From contig CAMEJP010000012.1 of the NCBI GenBank assembly GCA_945920185.1, forward strand, positions 1 through 42,219: DNA of 42,219 nucleotides, read 5' to 3'. A program made the translations under genes and the position numbers. This DNA comes from an uncultured Eubacterium sp. (GTDB taxonomy: Bacteria > Bacillota > Clostridia > Lachnospirales > Lachnospiraceae). A model generated the notes under the pieces. The model was not told the DNA's origin, did no database searches, and saw nothing but the letters and a program-made list of their open reading frames with translations. How positions within the stretch are numbered: position 1 is the first letter of the stretch; every line of letters begins with the position of its first letter. Positions 34,577 through 42,219 of the stretch are shown one piece after another.

Positions 34577-35356
34577 ATGATAGAGATTGATAATCTTGTG
34601 AAAATTTATAAGCTGAGTAAAAAGCAGATGGCTAAGGAAAAGCTTAAAGAAGGCAGAAAGGTCGCTGTAAACGGCGTATCCTTTAAGGCAGAAAAGGGAG
34701 AGATATTCGGACTGTTAGGTCCTAACGGCGCAGGTAAAACTACCACTTTAAGATGCATCTCCACACTTCTTAAACCGACAAGCGGTACCGTAAAGGTAGA
34801 TTCTTATGATACGGTAACGCAGTCAAGAGAGGTCAGAGGTAAGATAGGATTTCTTACAAATGAGATTAATCTTGACCCGCAGTTCACACCAAAGTATATG
34901 TTTGATTTCTTCGGAAAGATGCACGGAGTGCCTGAAGATGTTATCGAAGAGAGAAGAAAAGAACTTTTTGACTACTTTGGCATAACAAGTTTTGAGGACA
35001 AGAAGGTATCGGAGCTTTCAACAGGCATGAAGCAGAAAGCCTCCATAGCGGTAAGTCTTGTACATGACCCTGAGATAGTTATATTTGACGAGCCTACCAG
35101 CGGTCTTGACATAATTACGGCAAGACAGGTTACGGATTATCTTAAAAAGCTTAGAGATAACGGAAAATCAGTAATTATCTCCACTCACATTATGTCTGAG
35201 GCAGAGAAGCTGTGCGACAGACTGGCAGTTATAATCAACGGTCAGAAGGTTGCAGAGGGCACCGTGGAAGAGATAAAGGCAAGTACGGGCGGCTCTGATT
35301 TGGAAGAAGCATTTTTCGTACTCTACAAAGAAAATGTGACAGAGGAGGTACAGTAA
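34577..35356 (+). CDS. natA: ABC exporter ATP-binding protein, NatA-like
   Basis: A 259-residue ATPase subunit: Walker A GPNGAGKTT, the ABC signature LSTGMKQK (LSGGQ position), Walker B IVIFDEPTSGLD and switch His in STHIMSEAEK. The family includes the NatAB sodium exporter; the substrate here is not shown by sequence. TGGGAGG precedes the ATG. It is contiguous with its permease gene, and the pair is bounded by two identical tRNA-Gly genes. Confidence 0.9.
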   Translation: MIEIDNLVKIYKLSKKQMAKEKLKEGRKVAVNGVSFKAEKGEIFGLLGPNGAGKTTTLRCISTLLKPTSGTVKVDSYDTVTQSREVRGKIGFLTNEINLDPQFTPKYMFDFFGKMHGVPEDVIEERRKELFDYFGITSFEDKKVSELSTGMKQKASIAVSLVHDPEIVIFDEPTSGLDIITARQVTDYLKKLRDNGKSVIISTHIMSEAEKLCDRLAVIINGQKVAEGTVEEIKASTGGSDLEEAFFVLYKENVTEEVQ

Positions 35357-36574
35357 ATGCAGGGCTTTAAGTTAATATTACAGAAAGAATTGACAAGAGT
35401 ATTCAAGGATAAAAAAATGATATTTTCTCTTTTTATCCTTCCGGTTGTTCTGATAGTCGGAATATACGGACTTATGTTTGCACTCATAAGCTCGCAGGAA
35501 AATGACGTTAAGACTCATGCATCAAGCGTATATATCGTAAATGCCCCGGAGTCATTTAAAGCATTTATAGAAGCAGGCGACGAGCAAAATGTCATAGAAT
35601 ACCTTGACAGCGACGCACAGCTTGACGGCATTAAGGATGATATAAAGAACGGTGACAAAGAACTTCTTATAGTATTTCCTGAAAATTTTGCCGACGGTAT
35701 AAAGGACGTTACAGGAAAGACAATTCCAGAAGTTCGGACATATTACAATCCGTCTGAAGATTATTCGGCGAATGCAAGAAACATGTATCTTGTATATCTT
35801 GAAAGCTACAGACAGGTACTTCTTTCAGAGAGAATAGGTGATTTGTCTAAGATAACAATGTTCGGAGTGGACGTATCCGATCCTGAGGCAGCAGAACTTT
35901 ATGATGACGCTAAGGCTTCAGGAAAAATTCTCGGAATGTTAGTACCATACATCATAACAATTATGCTCTTTGCCGGAGCCATGGGTCTTGGCGTGGACAC
36001 ATTTACAGGCGAAAAGGAAAGAGGTACGATGTCAAGCCTCCTTATAACTCCGGTAAGCAGAATGTCGATAGCCATGGGAAAAATAGTATCGCTTATGATA
36101 CTTTCGGTACTTTCGGCAGCTGCATATGTCTTATCCATGGTCATCATGATGCCACTTATGGCTTCTAAGGCAATGAGCGGCGAAGCTATATCTTCACTCA
36201 GCATAAAAATGACGCCTGTGCAGATTATTGAACTTGCACTCATCGTCATTGCACTTGTATATCTGTATGTAAGCATAGTTTCTTTGGTAGCGGTATTTGC
36301 AAAGACCAGCAAGGAAGCTTCCTCATACATTATGCCGGCATATATGCTTGTAATCGTGGTTGGCATGCTCACAATGTACGGAGAGGCTACAACTGACCTT
36401 CTTCCGTTTGCCATTCCTATATACAACGGACCTCTGGCAATCAAGGCTCTGTTCTCGCAAAGCCTTACACCTGTGCAATGCCTGCTTTCGGTTGCAAGCA
36501 CATTGCTCGCTTCTTTCGTTGTGACATATTTGATAGCTAAAATGTTTAACAATGAAAAGATAATGGGTGCATAG
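35357..36574 (+). CDS. natB: ABC exporter permease, NatB-like
   Basis: A 405-residue ABC-2 type permease: one N-terminal membrane segment (about residues 22-42, FSLFILPVVLIVGIYGLMFA), a long extracytoplasmic domain to about residue 195, then five to six membrane segments, with GEKERGTMSSLLITPVSR, the ABC-2 coupling motif, near residue 215. It abuts the ATPase stop codon directly. COG1668-type permease; sodium export is a family-level possibility only. Confidence 0.88.
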   Translation: MQGFKLILQKELTRVFKDKKMIFSLFILPVVLIVGIYGLMFALISSQENDVKTHASSVYIVNAPESFKAFIEAGDEQNVIEYLDSDAQLDGIKDDIKNGDKELLIVFPENFADGIKDVTGKTIPEVRTYYNPSEDYSANARNMYLVYLESYRQVLLSERIGDLSKITMFGVDVSDPEAAELYDDAKASGKILGMLVPYIITIMLFAGAMGLGVDTFTGEKERGTMSSLLITPVSRMSIAMGKIVSLMILSVLSAAAYVLSMVIMMPLMASKAMSGEAISSLSIKMTPVQIIELALIVIALVYLYVSIVSLVAVFAKTSKEASSYIMPAYMLVIVVGMLTMYGEATTDLLPFAIPIYNGPLAIKALFSQSLTPVQCLLSVASTLLASFVVTYLIAKMFNNEKIMGA

Positions 36575-36601
36575 CAAACATAGGAAATAAGCCAGGAAAG
36601 A

Positions 36602-36659
36602 GCAATTCCATTCTAAGCCGGAATTTAGTTTTGCAAATGACTAAAATGACCGGAATTGC
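36602..36659 (+). repeat. Nested and alternative inverted repeats after natB
   Basis: GCAATTCC (36602-36609) can pair with GGAATTGC (36652-36659) around an inner TTTAGT/ACTAAA stem, or its AATTCC with GGAATT at 36620-36625. No T run follows, so it is not a clear terminator. Confidence 0.5.
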
Positions 36660-36686
36660 AAATCTCAAGAAAAATAAAAAAACTTC

Positions 36687-36715
36687 TTGACTTTCAAAAA
36701 AGAATAGTATATACT
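36687..36715 (+). promoter_or_regulatory. Promoter of the second tRNA-Gly
   Basis: TTGACT (36687-36692) and TATACT (36710-36715) with a 17-base spacer. Confidence 0.75.
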
Positions 36716-36750
36716 ATCTATTGTGCTTGCGGTGCATGCACAATAGATAG
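36714..36750 (+). promoter_or_regulatory. Conserved leader hairpin of tRNA-Gly 2
   Basis: CTATCTATTGTGC (36714-36726) is perfectly complementary to GCACAATAGATAG (36738-36750); inside, TGC/GCA around loop GGT closes the same hairpin as in copy 1 with one T-T mismatch. The left arm overlaps the -10, so part of the dyad acts only at DNA level. Confidence 0.55.
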
Positions 36751-36758
36751 CAATATTC

Positions 36759-36830
36759 GCGCGAGTGGCTCAGCGGTGGAGCATCTCCTTGCCAAGGAGA
36801 GGGTCGCGGGTTCGATTCCCGTCTCGCGCT
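36759..36830 (+). tRNA. tRNA-Gly (anticodon GCC), copy 2
   Basis: Identical over all 72 bases to the copy at 34422-34493, with the same arms and GCC anticodon. A terminator follows. The restriction-modification locus begins about 330 bases downstream, a typical position for an island next to a tRNA gene. Confidence 0.97.
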
Positions 36831-36833
36831 TTT

Positions 36834-36861
36834 AAAATCTCCTTTTACAGGAGATTTTTTT
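36834..36861 (+). terminator. Terminator of tRNA-Gly 2
   Basis: AAATCTCCT and AGGAGATTT form a nine-pair stem followed by seven T (36855-36861). Confidence 0.88.
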
Positions 36862-36903
36862 GTGTAATAGGAAAGCTCTTCGGATTTCCCATTACACAAA
36901 AAA
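36856..36903. repeat. Long inverted repeat after tRNA-Gly 2
   Basis: Bases 36856-36874 and 36885-36903 are complementary at 18 of 19 positions around a 10-base loop. The left arm reuses the T run of the preceding terminator. Confidence 0.7.
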
Positions 36904-36931
36904 GCACTCCGCAAGGATGCGCACTCAGGAT

Positions 36932-36978
36932 ACAGGCAGTAAAGCTTTCCTACAGTCGGCTTTGCTGCCTGTTTTTTT
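36932..36978 (+). terminator. Second strong terminator downstream of tRNA-Gly 2
   Basis: ACAGGCAGTAAAGC and GCTTTGCTGCCTGT form a 14-pair stem (one G-U) followed by seven T. No gene lies between this and the previous terminator, so it may be left from a lost gene or insulate the restriction locus. Confidence 0.85.
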
Positions 36979-36989
36979 GCCGGTTTATA

Positions 36990-37019
36990 TTGCAAATATG
37001 TAACAAAATGTAATATAAT
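36990..37019 (+). promoter_or_regulatory. Possible promoter of the hsd locus
   Basis: TTGCAA (36990-36995) and TATAAT (37014-37019) with an 18-base spacer, upstream of the small frameshifted gene and hsdR. Confidence 0.55.
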
Positions 37020-37034
37020 GTAGAAAATGGTGAA

Positions 37035-37162
37035 ATGGAAAAAATGTATGAAGGTGACATAAGGAATCTATAGGTAAGGGCAAGTACAGATTATCGGACA
37101 CATCTATTGTTATTATTGAGATGATGGAGAAACTAGATGAAAAATTGGAAGGAGAAAAATAA
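37035..37162 (+). pseudogene. Frameshifted small gene upstream of hsdR
   Basis: From the ATG at 37035 the frame reads MEKMYEGDIRNL then stops at 37071. One base out of phase, bases 37070 onward read IGKGKYRLSDTSIVIIEMME and on to KLEGEK, stopping at 37160-37162, where TAA overlaps the hsdR ATG (TAATG). Restoring one A near 37070 would join them into a 42-residue charged helical protein coupled to hsdR. I do not recognise it. It may be a true one-base deletion, a sequencing error, or chance. Confidence 0.4.
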
Positions 37163-40100
37163 TGTCAGTATTTAATGAAGATACCAGAGTAAAAATACCA
37201 GCTACAATCCAATTTTTAAGAATCGGATATAATTATCAGTCATTAAAAGCAGATGATATTGATATTGATTTTAACACCAAGATATTTGTAAACAGATTTA
37301 AACCAGCATTAGAGAAGATTAATGGTCGTGAATTTACATACGATGAAATCAAGATGATCATTAATGATATTCATGCTGTGATAAAAAATAATGATTTGGG
37401 AAGAGAATTTTACAACTGGCTTATTAATCCACTTGATAAGGTAAAACTTATTGATTTTGATAACATCGAAAACAATGATTTTGCAGTTGTTGATGAATTA
37501 CCATTTTCTATTATTGAAGGAACAGAAGAAGGTTCTTTCAGGCCTGATATTAATGTTCTTATTAATGGTATGCCGCTTGCTTTTTTGGAAGTTAAAAAGC
37601 CAAACAATGACGGTGGAATCCAAAAAGAATTTGACCGAATGATTAATAAGAGATTAAAGAATCCTGATTATAGAAAGTTCTTCAATTTTATTCAGTTTGT
37701 TTCATTTTCTAACAATATGGAATATGAAGAGGCTGATAATGCAGAGGATGTAAAGGCGGGTTCGTTCTACACAACACCAAACGGACAGAATACAAGCTTT
37801 TCATTTTTTAGAGAAGATGATGATAGATACTTGATAAATTATCCATACATTGATATTTCTATGGATGAAATCAAAAAGGTCATGAAGGATTGTGGATATA
37901 ATACAAAAGAAACAGATACACCAGAGTTTGCTGAAAATCTTAAGGCAACAACTCCTTGCAATAGCTTTATTACAAGTGTGTTTGATAAGGAAAGATTTAT
38001 GTATTTCCTTCAATATGGAATTATGTTTATTGACGGAACAGTACCACAAAAACATATTATGCGTTATCCACAGTTTTTTGCCACAAGAAAGATTATTGAA
38101 AGATTAGAAGGTGGCGGCAAAGGCGGAATAATCTGGCATACCCAAGGTAGCGGTAAGACGGGGCTTGCAGCATTTTCTAATAGAGTTATCAGAGATTACT
38201 ATGCCAAAAAGAATATCAATACAAGATTTTTCTTTGTGGTTGACCGTTTAGACCTTCTTACACAGGCCAGCACAGAGTTTAAGAACCGCGGATTAAATGT
38301 TGTAAACTGCAACAATAAGGCCGAGTTTACAAAGGAATTAAATAAAACCCTTTCAACTAATATTGATTCAAAATCTATCGGTGAGATTTGTGTTGTAAAC
38401 ATTCAGAAGTTTGAAGGTAAAATGCCAGAAGTAAAGAATGATTATGATGCAAATATCCAGCGAGTATTCTTTATTGACGAGGCACACCGTAGTTATTCAT
38501 CAAAGGGTGAATTTTTCAAAAACTTGATGACTTGTGATGTGGACGGTGTATATATTGCCTTAACAGGAACACCACTTCTTTCTAAAAAGGAGCGTTCAAA
38601 TCTTAAGTTTGGTGATTATATTCATAAGTATTTTTATGATAAATCTATTGCCGATGGATATACGCTCAGGATTAAAAAAGAATCTATTGATACAGTCGCT
38701 AAATCTGAAATTAAGAATAATCTTGAAATAGAAGACGGACATCTTGATGATAAAGCAGTTTTTGAATCGAATGATTATGTAGAGTGCTTAAGTAAGTTTG
38801 TAGAAAAGGATTTTATAAACTTTAGGCTTCAAAACTCTGATAATACAATCGGTGGCATGATTGTTTGTAGAACCAATCCACAGGCACGAAAAGTGCATGA
38901 ATGGTTTGAGAAGAACTCAAAATTAAAGACAGGGCTTGTTATCACAGATATAAATGACCCAATGCAAAGTAAGATAAACAAGAATAATCAGCTTGATTTT
39001 AGAGATACATTATCACCTGATATTCTGATTGTAAACTTTATGCTTACAACAGGTTATGATGTAAAGCGTCTTAAAAAGATGTATTTACTCCGCGGACCAC
39101 ATGCACAAAGCTTGTTACAAACAATTTCCAGAGTAAATAGACCATATAAGTCACCGACTGGAAAAGTTTATAACTATGGCTATATCGTAGATTTTGTGGA
39201 TATTGAGGACGAATATAATTCTACTATTGAATCATACATAAAGGAATTGGAAGCCGATCTTAATGAAAACGGAGAGGACGAAGGTTCTCTTGCTGGACTT
39301 GTTGTAGATAAGGACGATATTAATAGAAAATTTCATGCTTACCAAGACCAGTTAAATGAAATTGTTATAACTGATAATCTTGAAAACTTTTCAAGGATGG
39401 TAACATATTTCAATAAAGATACGCTGCTAAAAATTAGAAGACTTCTTAATGGAATCAAGGAATGTGAGACCGAGTTTATTCTTTCTCGTGCTATGGATTA
39501 TGCAGCGCAAATTGATTCTGATAAAAATAAAAAGCTTATTAGAAGCGTACAGGAAAGAATCAATCTTATCAATTTACAGACAAATCCTAACAAAACAATG
39601 AGCTGCATGAACAACGATGAAGTAATCGAGGTTTTATATGAATTCATAAAAATTAGAATCATCATTATGAATTTAGGCGAGCTTGCAAAGGATAGCCCAC
39701 AGTTCAAGCGCTTTGAAGATACCGTAAGGGAAATTCACAAAGAAATTAACAACAATAAAAATAAGGGCGATATCAAGGTTGTTCGTTTAGACCAGATGTT
39801 ACAGGAGATATTTAATAAGCTTTCTATTTCAAGTTTAGACGAATTAGACGAGATAACAGATGAACTTATAGAAGCTTTAAAACAAGCCCGTGATATTAAC
39901 AGGGAAAATGACAGACTAAGCGAAACATACAACGGACATTTTGCTTTTGTTAAGTCATACAAGGATGCTATTGAGGCGTTCCCAGACATAAGCAATAAGG
40001 ATATAGAAAAATTCTTTGTTATTGTATTTAAAGATATCGAGGAAAGACTTGCTTATGACACATTGATTGTTCAGGGAAGAAAGAATTTTATTGATACAAT

Positions 40101-40212
40101 CAAGAAAGATATAACAAAGGTTCTTCTAAAAGAAAAGCTTTATCCAATAGTTAAGCCTTACTATGAGTATTGGCTTGGAGAGCTTTACACAAATATACAA
40201 TTATTCAAATAA
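37162..40212 (+). CDS. hsdR: Type I restriction enzyme R subunit
   Basis: The translocating and cutting subunit of a type I restriction-modification complex. The 1016-residue protein has an N-terminal PD-(D/E)XK nuclease core (FRPDINVL and AFLEVKKPN, residues about 127-147), helicase motif I HTQGSGKTG near 326, motif II FFIDEAHRS near 437, motif III LTGTPLL, and TTGYDVKRLKKMYLLR and ISRVNRPYKS in the second RecA domain. AAGGAG is upstream of the ATG. Base composition is visibly more AT-rich than the fab genes, consistent with horizontal transfer. Confidence 0.95.
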   Translation: MSVFNEDTRVKIPATIQFLRIGYNYQSLKADDIDIDFNTKIFVNRFKPALEKINGREFTYDEIKMIINDIHAVIKNNDLGREFYNWLINPLDKVKLIDFDNIENNDFAVVDELPFSIIEGTEEGSFRPDINVLINGMPLAFLEVKKPNNDGGIQKEFDRMINKRLKNPDYRKFFNFIQFVSFSNNMEYEEADNAEDVKAGSFYTTPNGQNTSFSFFREDDDRYLINYPYIDISMDEIKKVMKDCGYNTKETDTPEFAENLKATTPCNSFITSVFDKERFMYFLQYGIMFIDGTVPQKHIMRYPQFFATRKIIERLEGGGKGGIIWHTQGSGKTGLAAFSNRVIRDYYAKKNINTRFFFVVDRLDLLTQASTEFKNRGLNVVNCNNKAEFTKELNKTLSTNIDSKSIGEICVVNIQKFEGKMPEVKNDYDANIQRVFFIDEAHRSYSSKGEFFKNLMTCDVDGVYIALTGTPLLSKKERSNLKFGDYIHKYFYDKSIADGYTLRIKKESIDTVAKSEIKNNLEIEDGHLDDKAVFESNDYVECLSKFVEKDFINFRLQNSDNTIGGMIVCRTNPQARKVHEWFEKNSKLKTGLVITDINDPMQSKINKNNQLDFRDTLSPDILIVNFMLTTGYDVKRLKKMYLLRGPHAQSLLQTISRVNRPYKSPTGKVYNYGYIVDFVDIEDEYNSTIESYIKELEADLNENGEDEGSLAGLVVDKDDINRKFHAYQDQLNEIVITDNLENFSRMVTYFNKDTLLKIRRLLNGIKECETEFILSRAMDYAAQIDSDKNKKLIRSVQERINLINLQTNPNKTMSCMNNDEVIEVLYEFIKIRIIIMNLGELAKDSPQFKRFEDTVREIHKEINNNKNKGDIKVVRLDQMLQEIFNKLSISSLDELDEITDELIEALKQARDINRENDRLSETYNGHFAFVKSYKDAIEAFPDISNKDIEKFFVIVFKDIEERLAYDTLIVQGRKNFIDTIKKDITKVLLKEKLYPIVKPYYEYWLGELYTNIQLFK

Positions 40213-40226
40213 GGAGATAAAATATA

Positions 40227-41903
40227 ATGCCGGATATTTTTACATTGGAAAATAAAATCAAACAGATTATTGACGATTTGAAGGGGTTATGCTCTACAAA
40301 TGGTCTTTCAAATCAGGCCAGCGAGGAAGTGGTTATTACTTCCGTTTTCCTTTATAAATTTCTGAATGATAAGTTTATGTCTAATCTTAAGGAATTTGCT
40401 GCTGAATTAGATATGGATTATAAAGACGTTCTTAAAAATGAAAATTATGAAATGGACGCTTTTTATGATTCATACCCACAGGATGTAGCTTTTACATATG
40501 ATGAGACAATCGAATACCTGATTAATAAAACATCTAATGACAGATTCTACGAATTATTCGATGATGCATTAGAGAAGATTTCTAATGATACAAAGAATGA
40601 AGCATTTTCTGTAGATACCGCTGATGGTGGTAGAAAACCTCTCTTTACAAGAATCACAGAAAATGTAGAAGCCTCAAAGAGAAACAATTTTGCTAAGAAT
40701 ATTTTCGGAATTATTTCTCAGGAAAAATTCGACTTTGGAGATGCTTTTAAGAATAACTTTGACTTCTACTCTACAATTTTTGAATACTTGATTAAGGATT
40801 ACAATGTAGCAAGTGGTGTATATGCAGAGTACTTCACACCACAAGCTATTTCATCAATTATTGCAAAAATCCTTGTTAATATGACACCTGTAGAAGATAA
40901 GGTTTACGAGGTTTATGACCCATCTGCTGGTTCTGGTTCTCTCGTATTACATCTTGCAAATGAGCTTGGAGAAGGTTCTTTTGGTGATAAGGCTCATGTA
41001 TTTACACAGGATATTTCTGGTAAGTCATCAAGGTTTTTAAGAATTAATATGCTTCTTAATGGTCTTACTGGCTCATTAGATAACATTATCGAAGGAGATA
41101 CACTTGAAACGCCAGCACATTACAATACGCCACATGACCCAACAAGCGGAGTAAAGCAGTTTGACTATATTACAGCCAATCCACCTTTTAAGACAGACTT
41201 TTCTTCTACAAGAAATGCTATTGAACAAAAGTGGGCTGAATGTGAAGAACATGAAGGATTAAAGAGATTTTGGGCTGGAATTCCAAAGATTCCAAATAAG
41301 AAAAAAGAATCTATGGCTATTTATTTGTGTTTTATCCAGCATATTTTATGGTCACTTAAGCCAGACGGTAAGGCTGCTGTTATTGTTCCGACTGGATTTA
41401 TCACAGCACAGTCAGGAATTGAAAAGACAATCAGACAGACAATTATTGAGAAGAAATGGCTTAAGGGTGTAATTTCTTTCCCAAGTAATATTTTTGCCAA
41501 TACTGGAACAAACGTATCCGTAATGTTTATTGATAAATCAAATCAGGATGGAGAAATTCTTCTTGTAGATGCCTCAAAACTTGGAACAAAGGTTAAAGAT
41601 GGAAAGAATCAGAAAACCGTTCTTAGCAATGAAGAGATTGAAAAGATTTACAATACATTTATTAATCAGGAAGAAATTGATGACTTCTCTGTTAAGGTTA
41701 CATACGACCAGATTACAGAAAAGAACTATTCATTCTCAGCCGGTCAGTATTTTGAGGTAAAGATTGAGTTCGTAGAGCTTACACAGGAAGAGTTTAATCA
41801 AAAAATGGCTACATATACTGCTAACCTTGATAAATTATTCTCTGAGGGAAAATCTCTTGAAGACTCTATAAAAGAGAGACTGGGGGAATTGAAGTATGAG
41901 TAA
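40227..41903 (+). CDS. hsdM: Type I restriction-modification methyltransferase subunit
   Basis: N6-adenine methyltransferase subunit, needed for both modification and restriction. The 558-residue protein has the HsdM N-terminal helical domain, the SAM-binding motif VYDPSAGSGSLVL near residue 228 and the catalytic NPPF in ITANPPFKTDF near 316. AAGGAGA precedes the ATG, 14 bases after hsdR. Its end overlaps hsdS by eight bases (ATGAGTAA). Confidence 0.96.
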   Translation: MPDIFTLENKIKQIIDDLKGLCSTNGLSNQASEEVVITSVFLYKFLNDKFMSNLKEFAAELDMDYKDVLKNENYEMDAFYDSYPQDVAFTYDETIEYLINKTSNDRFYELFDDALEKISNDTKNEAFSVDTADGGRKPLFTRITENVEASKRNNFAKNIFGIISQEKFDFGDAFKNNFDFYSTIFEYLIKDYNVASGVYAEYFTPQAISSIIAKILVNMTPVEDKVYEVYDPSAGSGSLVLHLANELGEGSFGDKAHVFTQDISGKSSRFLRINMLLNGLTGSLDNIIEGDTLETPAHYNTPHDPTSGVKQFDYITANPPFKTDFSSTRNAIEQKWAECEEHEGLKRFWAGIPKIPNKKKESMAIYLCFIQHILWSLKPDGKAAVIVPTGFITAQSGIEKTIRQTIIEKKWLKGVISFPSNIFANTGTNVSVMFIDKSNQDGEILLVDASKLGTKVKDGKNQKTVLSNEEIEKIYNTFINQEEIDDFSVKVTYDQITEKNYSFSAGQYFEVKIEFVELTQEEFNQKMATYTANLDKLFSEGKSLEDSIKERLGELKYE

Positions 41904-42168
41904 AATGAAGTTTAAAGACCTTCTTGACAATAATTCAGGTATTACTAAAGGGCCATTTGGGGGAGATATTAAAAAAGCATATTTTGTACCAAAGGGGGAA
42001 GATACATATAAAGTATATGAACAAGGTGTAGTATACGAAAATAACGTTAATTATGGGACGTATTATATTGATTCAGAAAGGTATAATAAATTAAAAAAGT
42101 TTGAAGTATTAACAGGGGATATACTATTGACTGGTGCTGGAACATTAGGTGAATTATTTGTAGTTTGA
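41896..42168 (+). pseudogene. hsdS: Type I specificity subunit, truncated at 90 codons
   Basis: The start of a DNA-recognition subunit: residues 1-90 match the beginning of a target recognition domain (SGITKGPFGGDIKKAYF, VLTGDILLTGAGTLGELFVV). A normal HsdS has about 400 residues with two such domains. The frame stops at TGA 42166-42168, which coincides with the first three bases of an IS-like end, so the rest of the gene, if present, lies beyond the insertion and the window. The 5' end overlaps hsdM. Confidence 0.75.
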
Positions 42169-42219
42169 ACTATAGTCAAGTAAGTAGACACGATTATTAG
42201 GAAAAACTTTCTGGAAGGA
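42166..42219. mobile_element. Probable left end of an IS3-like insertion sequence
   Basis: The homology to HsdS ends at 42165, and the following sequence begins TGAACTATAGTCAAGTAAGT then AGACACG. This resembles IS3-family terminal repeats, which begin TGA and contain GTGGACACG-like blocks. No transposase frame is visible because the window ends after 54 bases, so the family is tentative. Confidence 0.45.

Noticed and set aside
34396-34590. 64-codon plus-strand reading frame
   Set aside because: It is the tRNA-Gly gene read as protein, with no SD.
35899-36552. 217-codon minus-strand frame inside natB
   Set aside because: It lies wholly opposite a clear permease gene and shows no recognisable motif or SD.
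36714-36995. 93-codon minus-strand reading frame
   Set aside because: Its middle (ARRESNPRPSPWQGDAPP) is the translated complement of the tRNA-Gly gene, a well-known artefact.

Overview
The window looks like chromosomal DNA from a spore-forming, low-to-moderate-GC anaerobic Firmicute, most likely Lachnospiraceae (Clostridia). The evidence is a streptococcal/clostridial-type fab-acc cluster using FabK instead of FabI, a GerA/SpoVAF-type germination protein, Cys/Gly-rich small proteins of a spore-associated type, and Firmicute-style SD sequences and promoters (several TTGACA-N17-TATAAT-like). The family assignment is inference; no rRNA is present.

Layout. (1) 1-6257, plus strand: glutamate synthase genes gltB-gltD with a promoter and a bidirectional terminator. 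(2) 6313-8775, minus: tyrA-aroA operon (prephenate dehydrogenase with ACT domain, EPSP synthase). (3) 8812-10328: small unrecognised and Cys-rich proteins, possibly sporulation related. (4) 10387-12502: a class I/II aminotransferase diverging from aroD (type I 3-dehydroquinase). (5) 12543-16554: SulP/STAS anion transporter and two CobW-like (COG0523) GTPases, one with a His/Cys tandem repeat and one lacking the CxCC motif and fused to a YcgQ/TIGR03943-like domain. (6) 16610-20491: an unknown protein, an orphan GerA/SpoVAF-type germination protein, and a membrane-anchored GH25 muramidase. (7) 20503-23388: trpS, and divergently a small protein, aroC and a 50-aa protein. Aromatic-pathway genes (aroA, tyrA, aroD, aroC, trpS, perhaps the aminotransferase) are thus spread over 17 kb in several transcription units.

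(8) 23401-34353: a complete type II fatty acid operon: fabH, acpP, fabK, fabD, fabG, fabF, accB, fabZ, accC, a fused accD-accA, a second NMO/FabK-like flavoprotein with a four-Cys motif, and a FabT-like MarR regulator. The promoter carries two dyads suited to FabT control, and acpP has a structured leader that could form a pseudoknot near its SD. No fabA, fabM or desaturase gene is visible; the four-Cys flavoprotein resembles the FabX type of unsaturated-fatty-acid enzyme and is the most interesting candidate here.

(9) 34362-36978: two identical tRNA-Gly(GCC) genes, each with a promoter and a shared leader hairpin, flank a NatAB-like ABC exporter. (10) 36990-42219: a more AT-rich type I restriction-modification locus (a frameshifted small gene, hsdR, hsdM, hsdS). 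hsdS stops after 90 codons where a sequence resembling an IS3-family end begins; the window ends inside that element.
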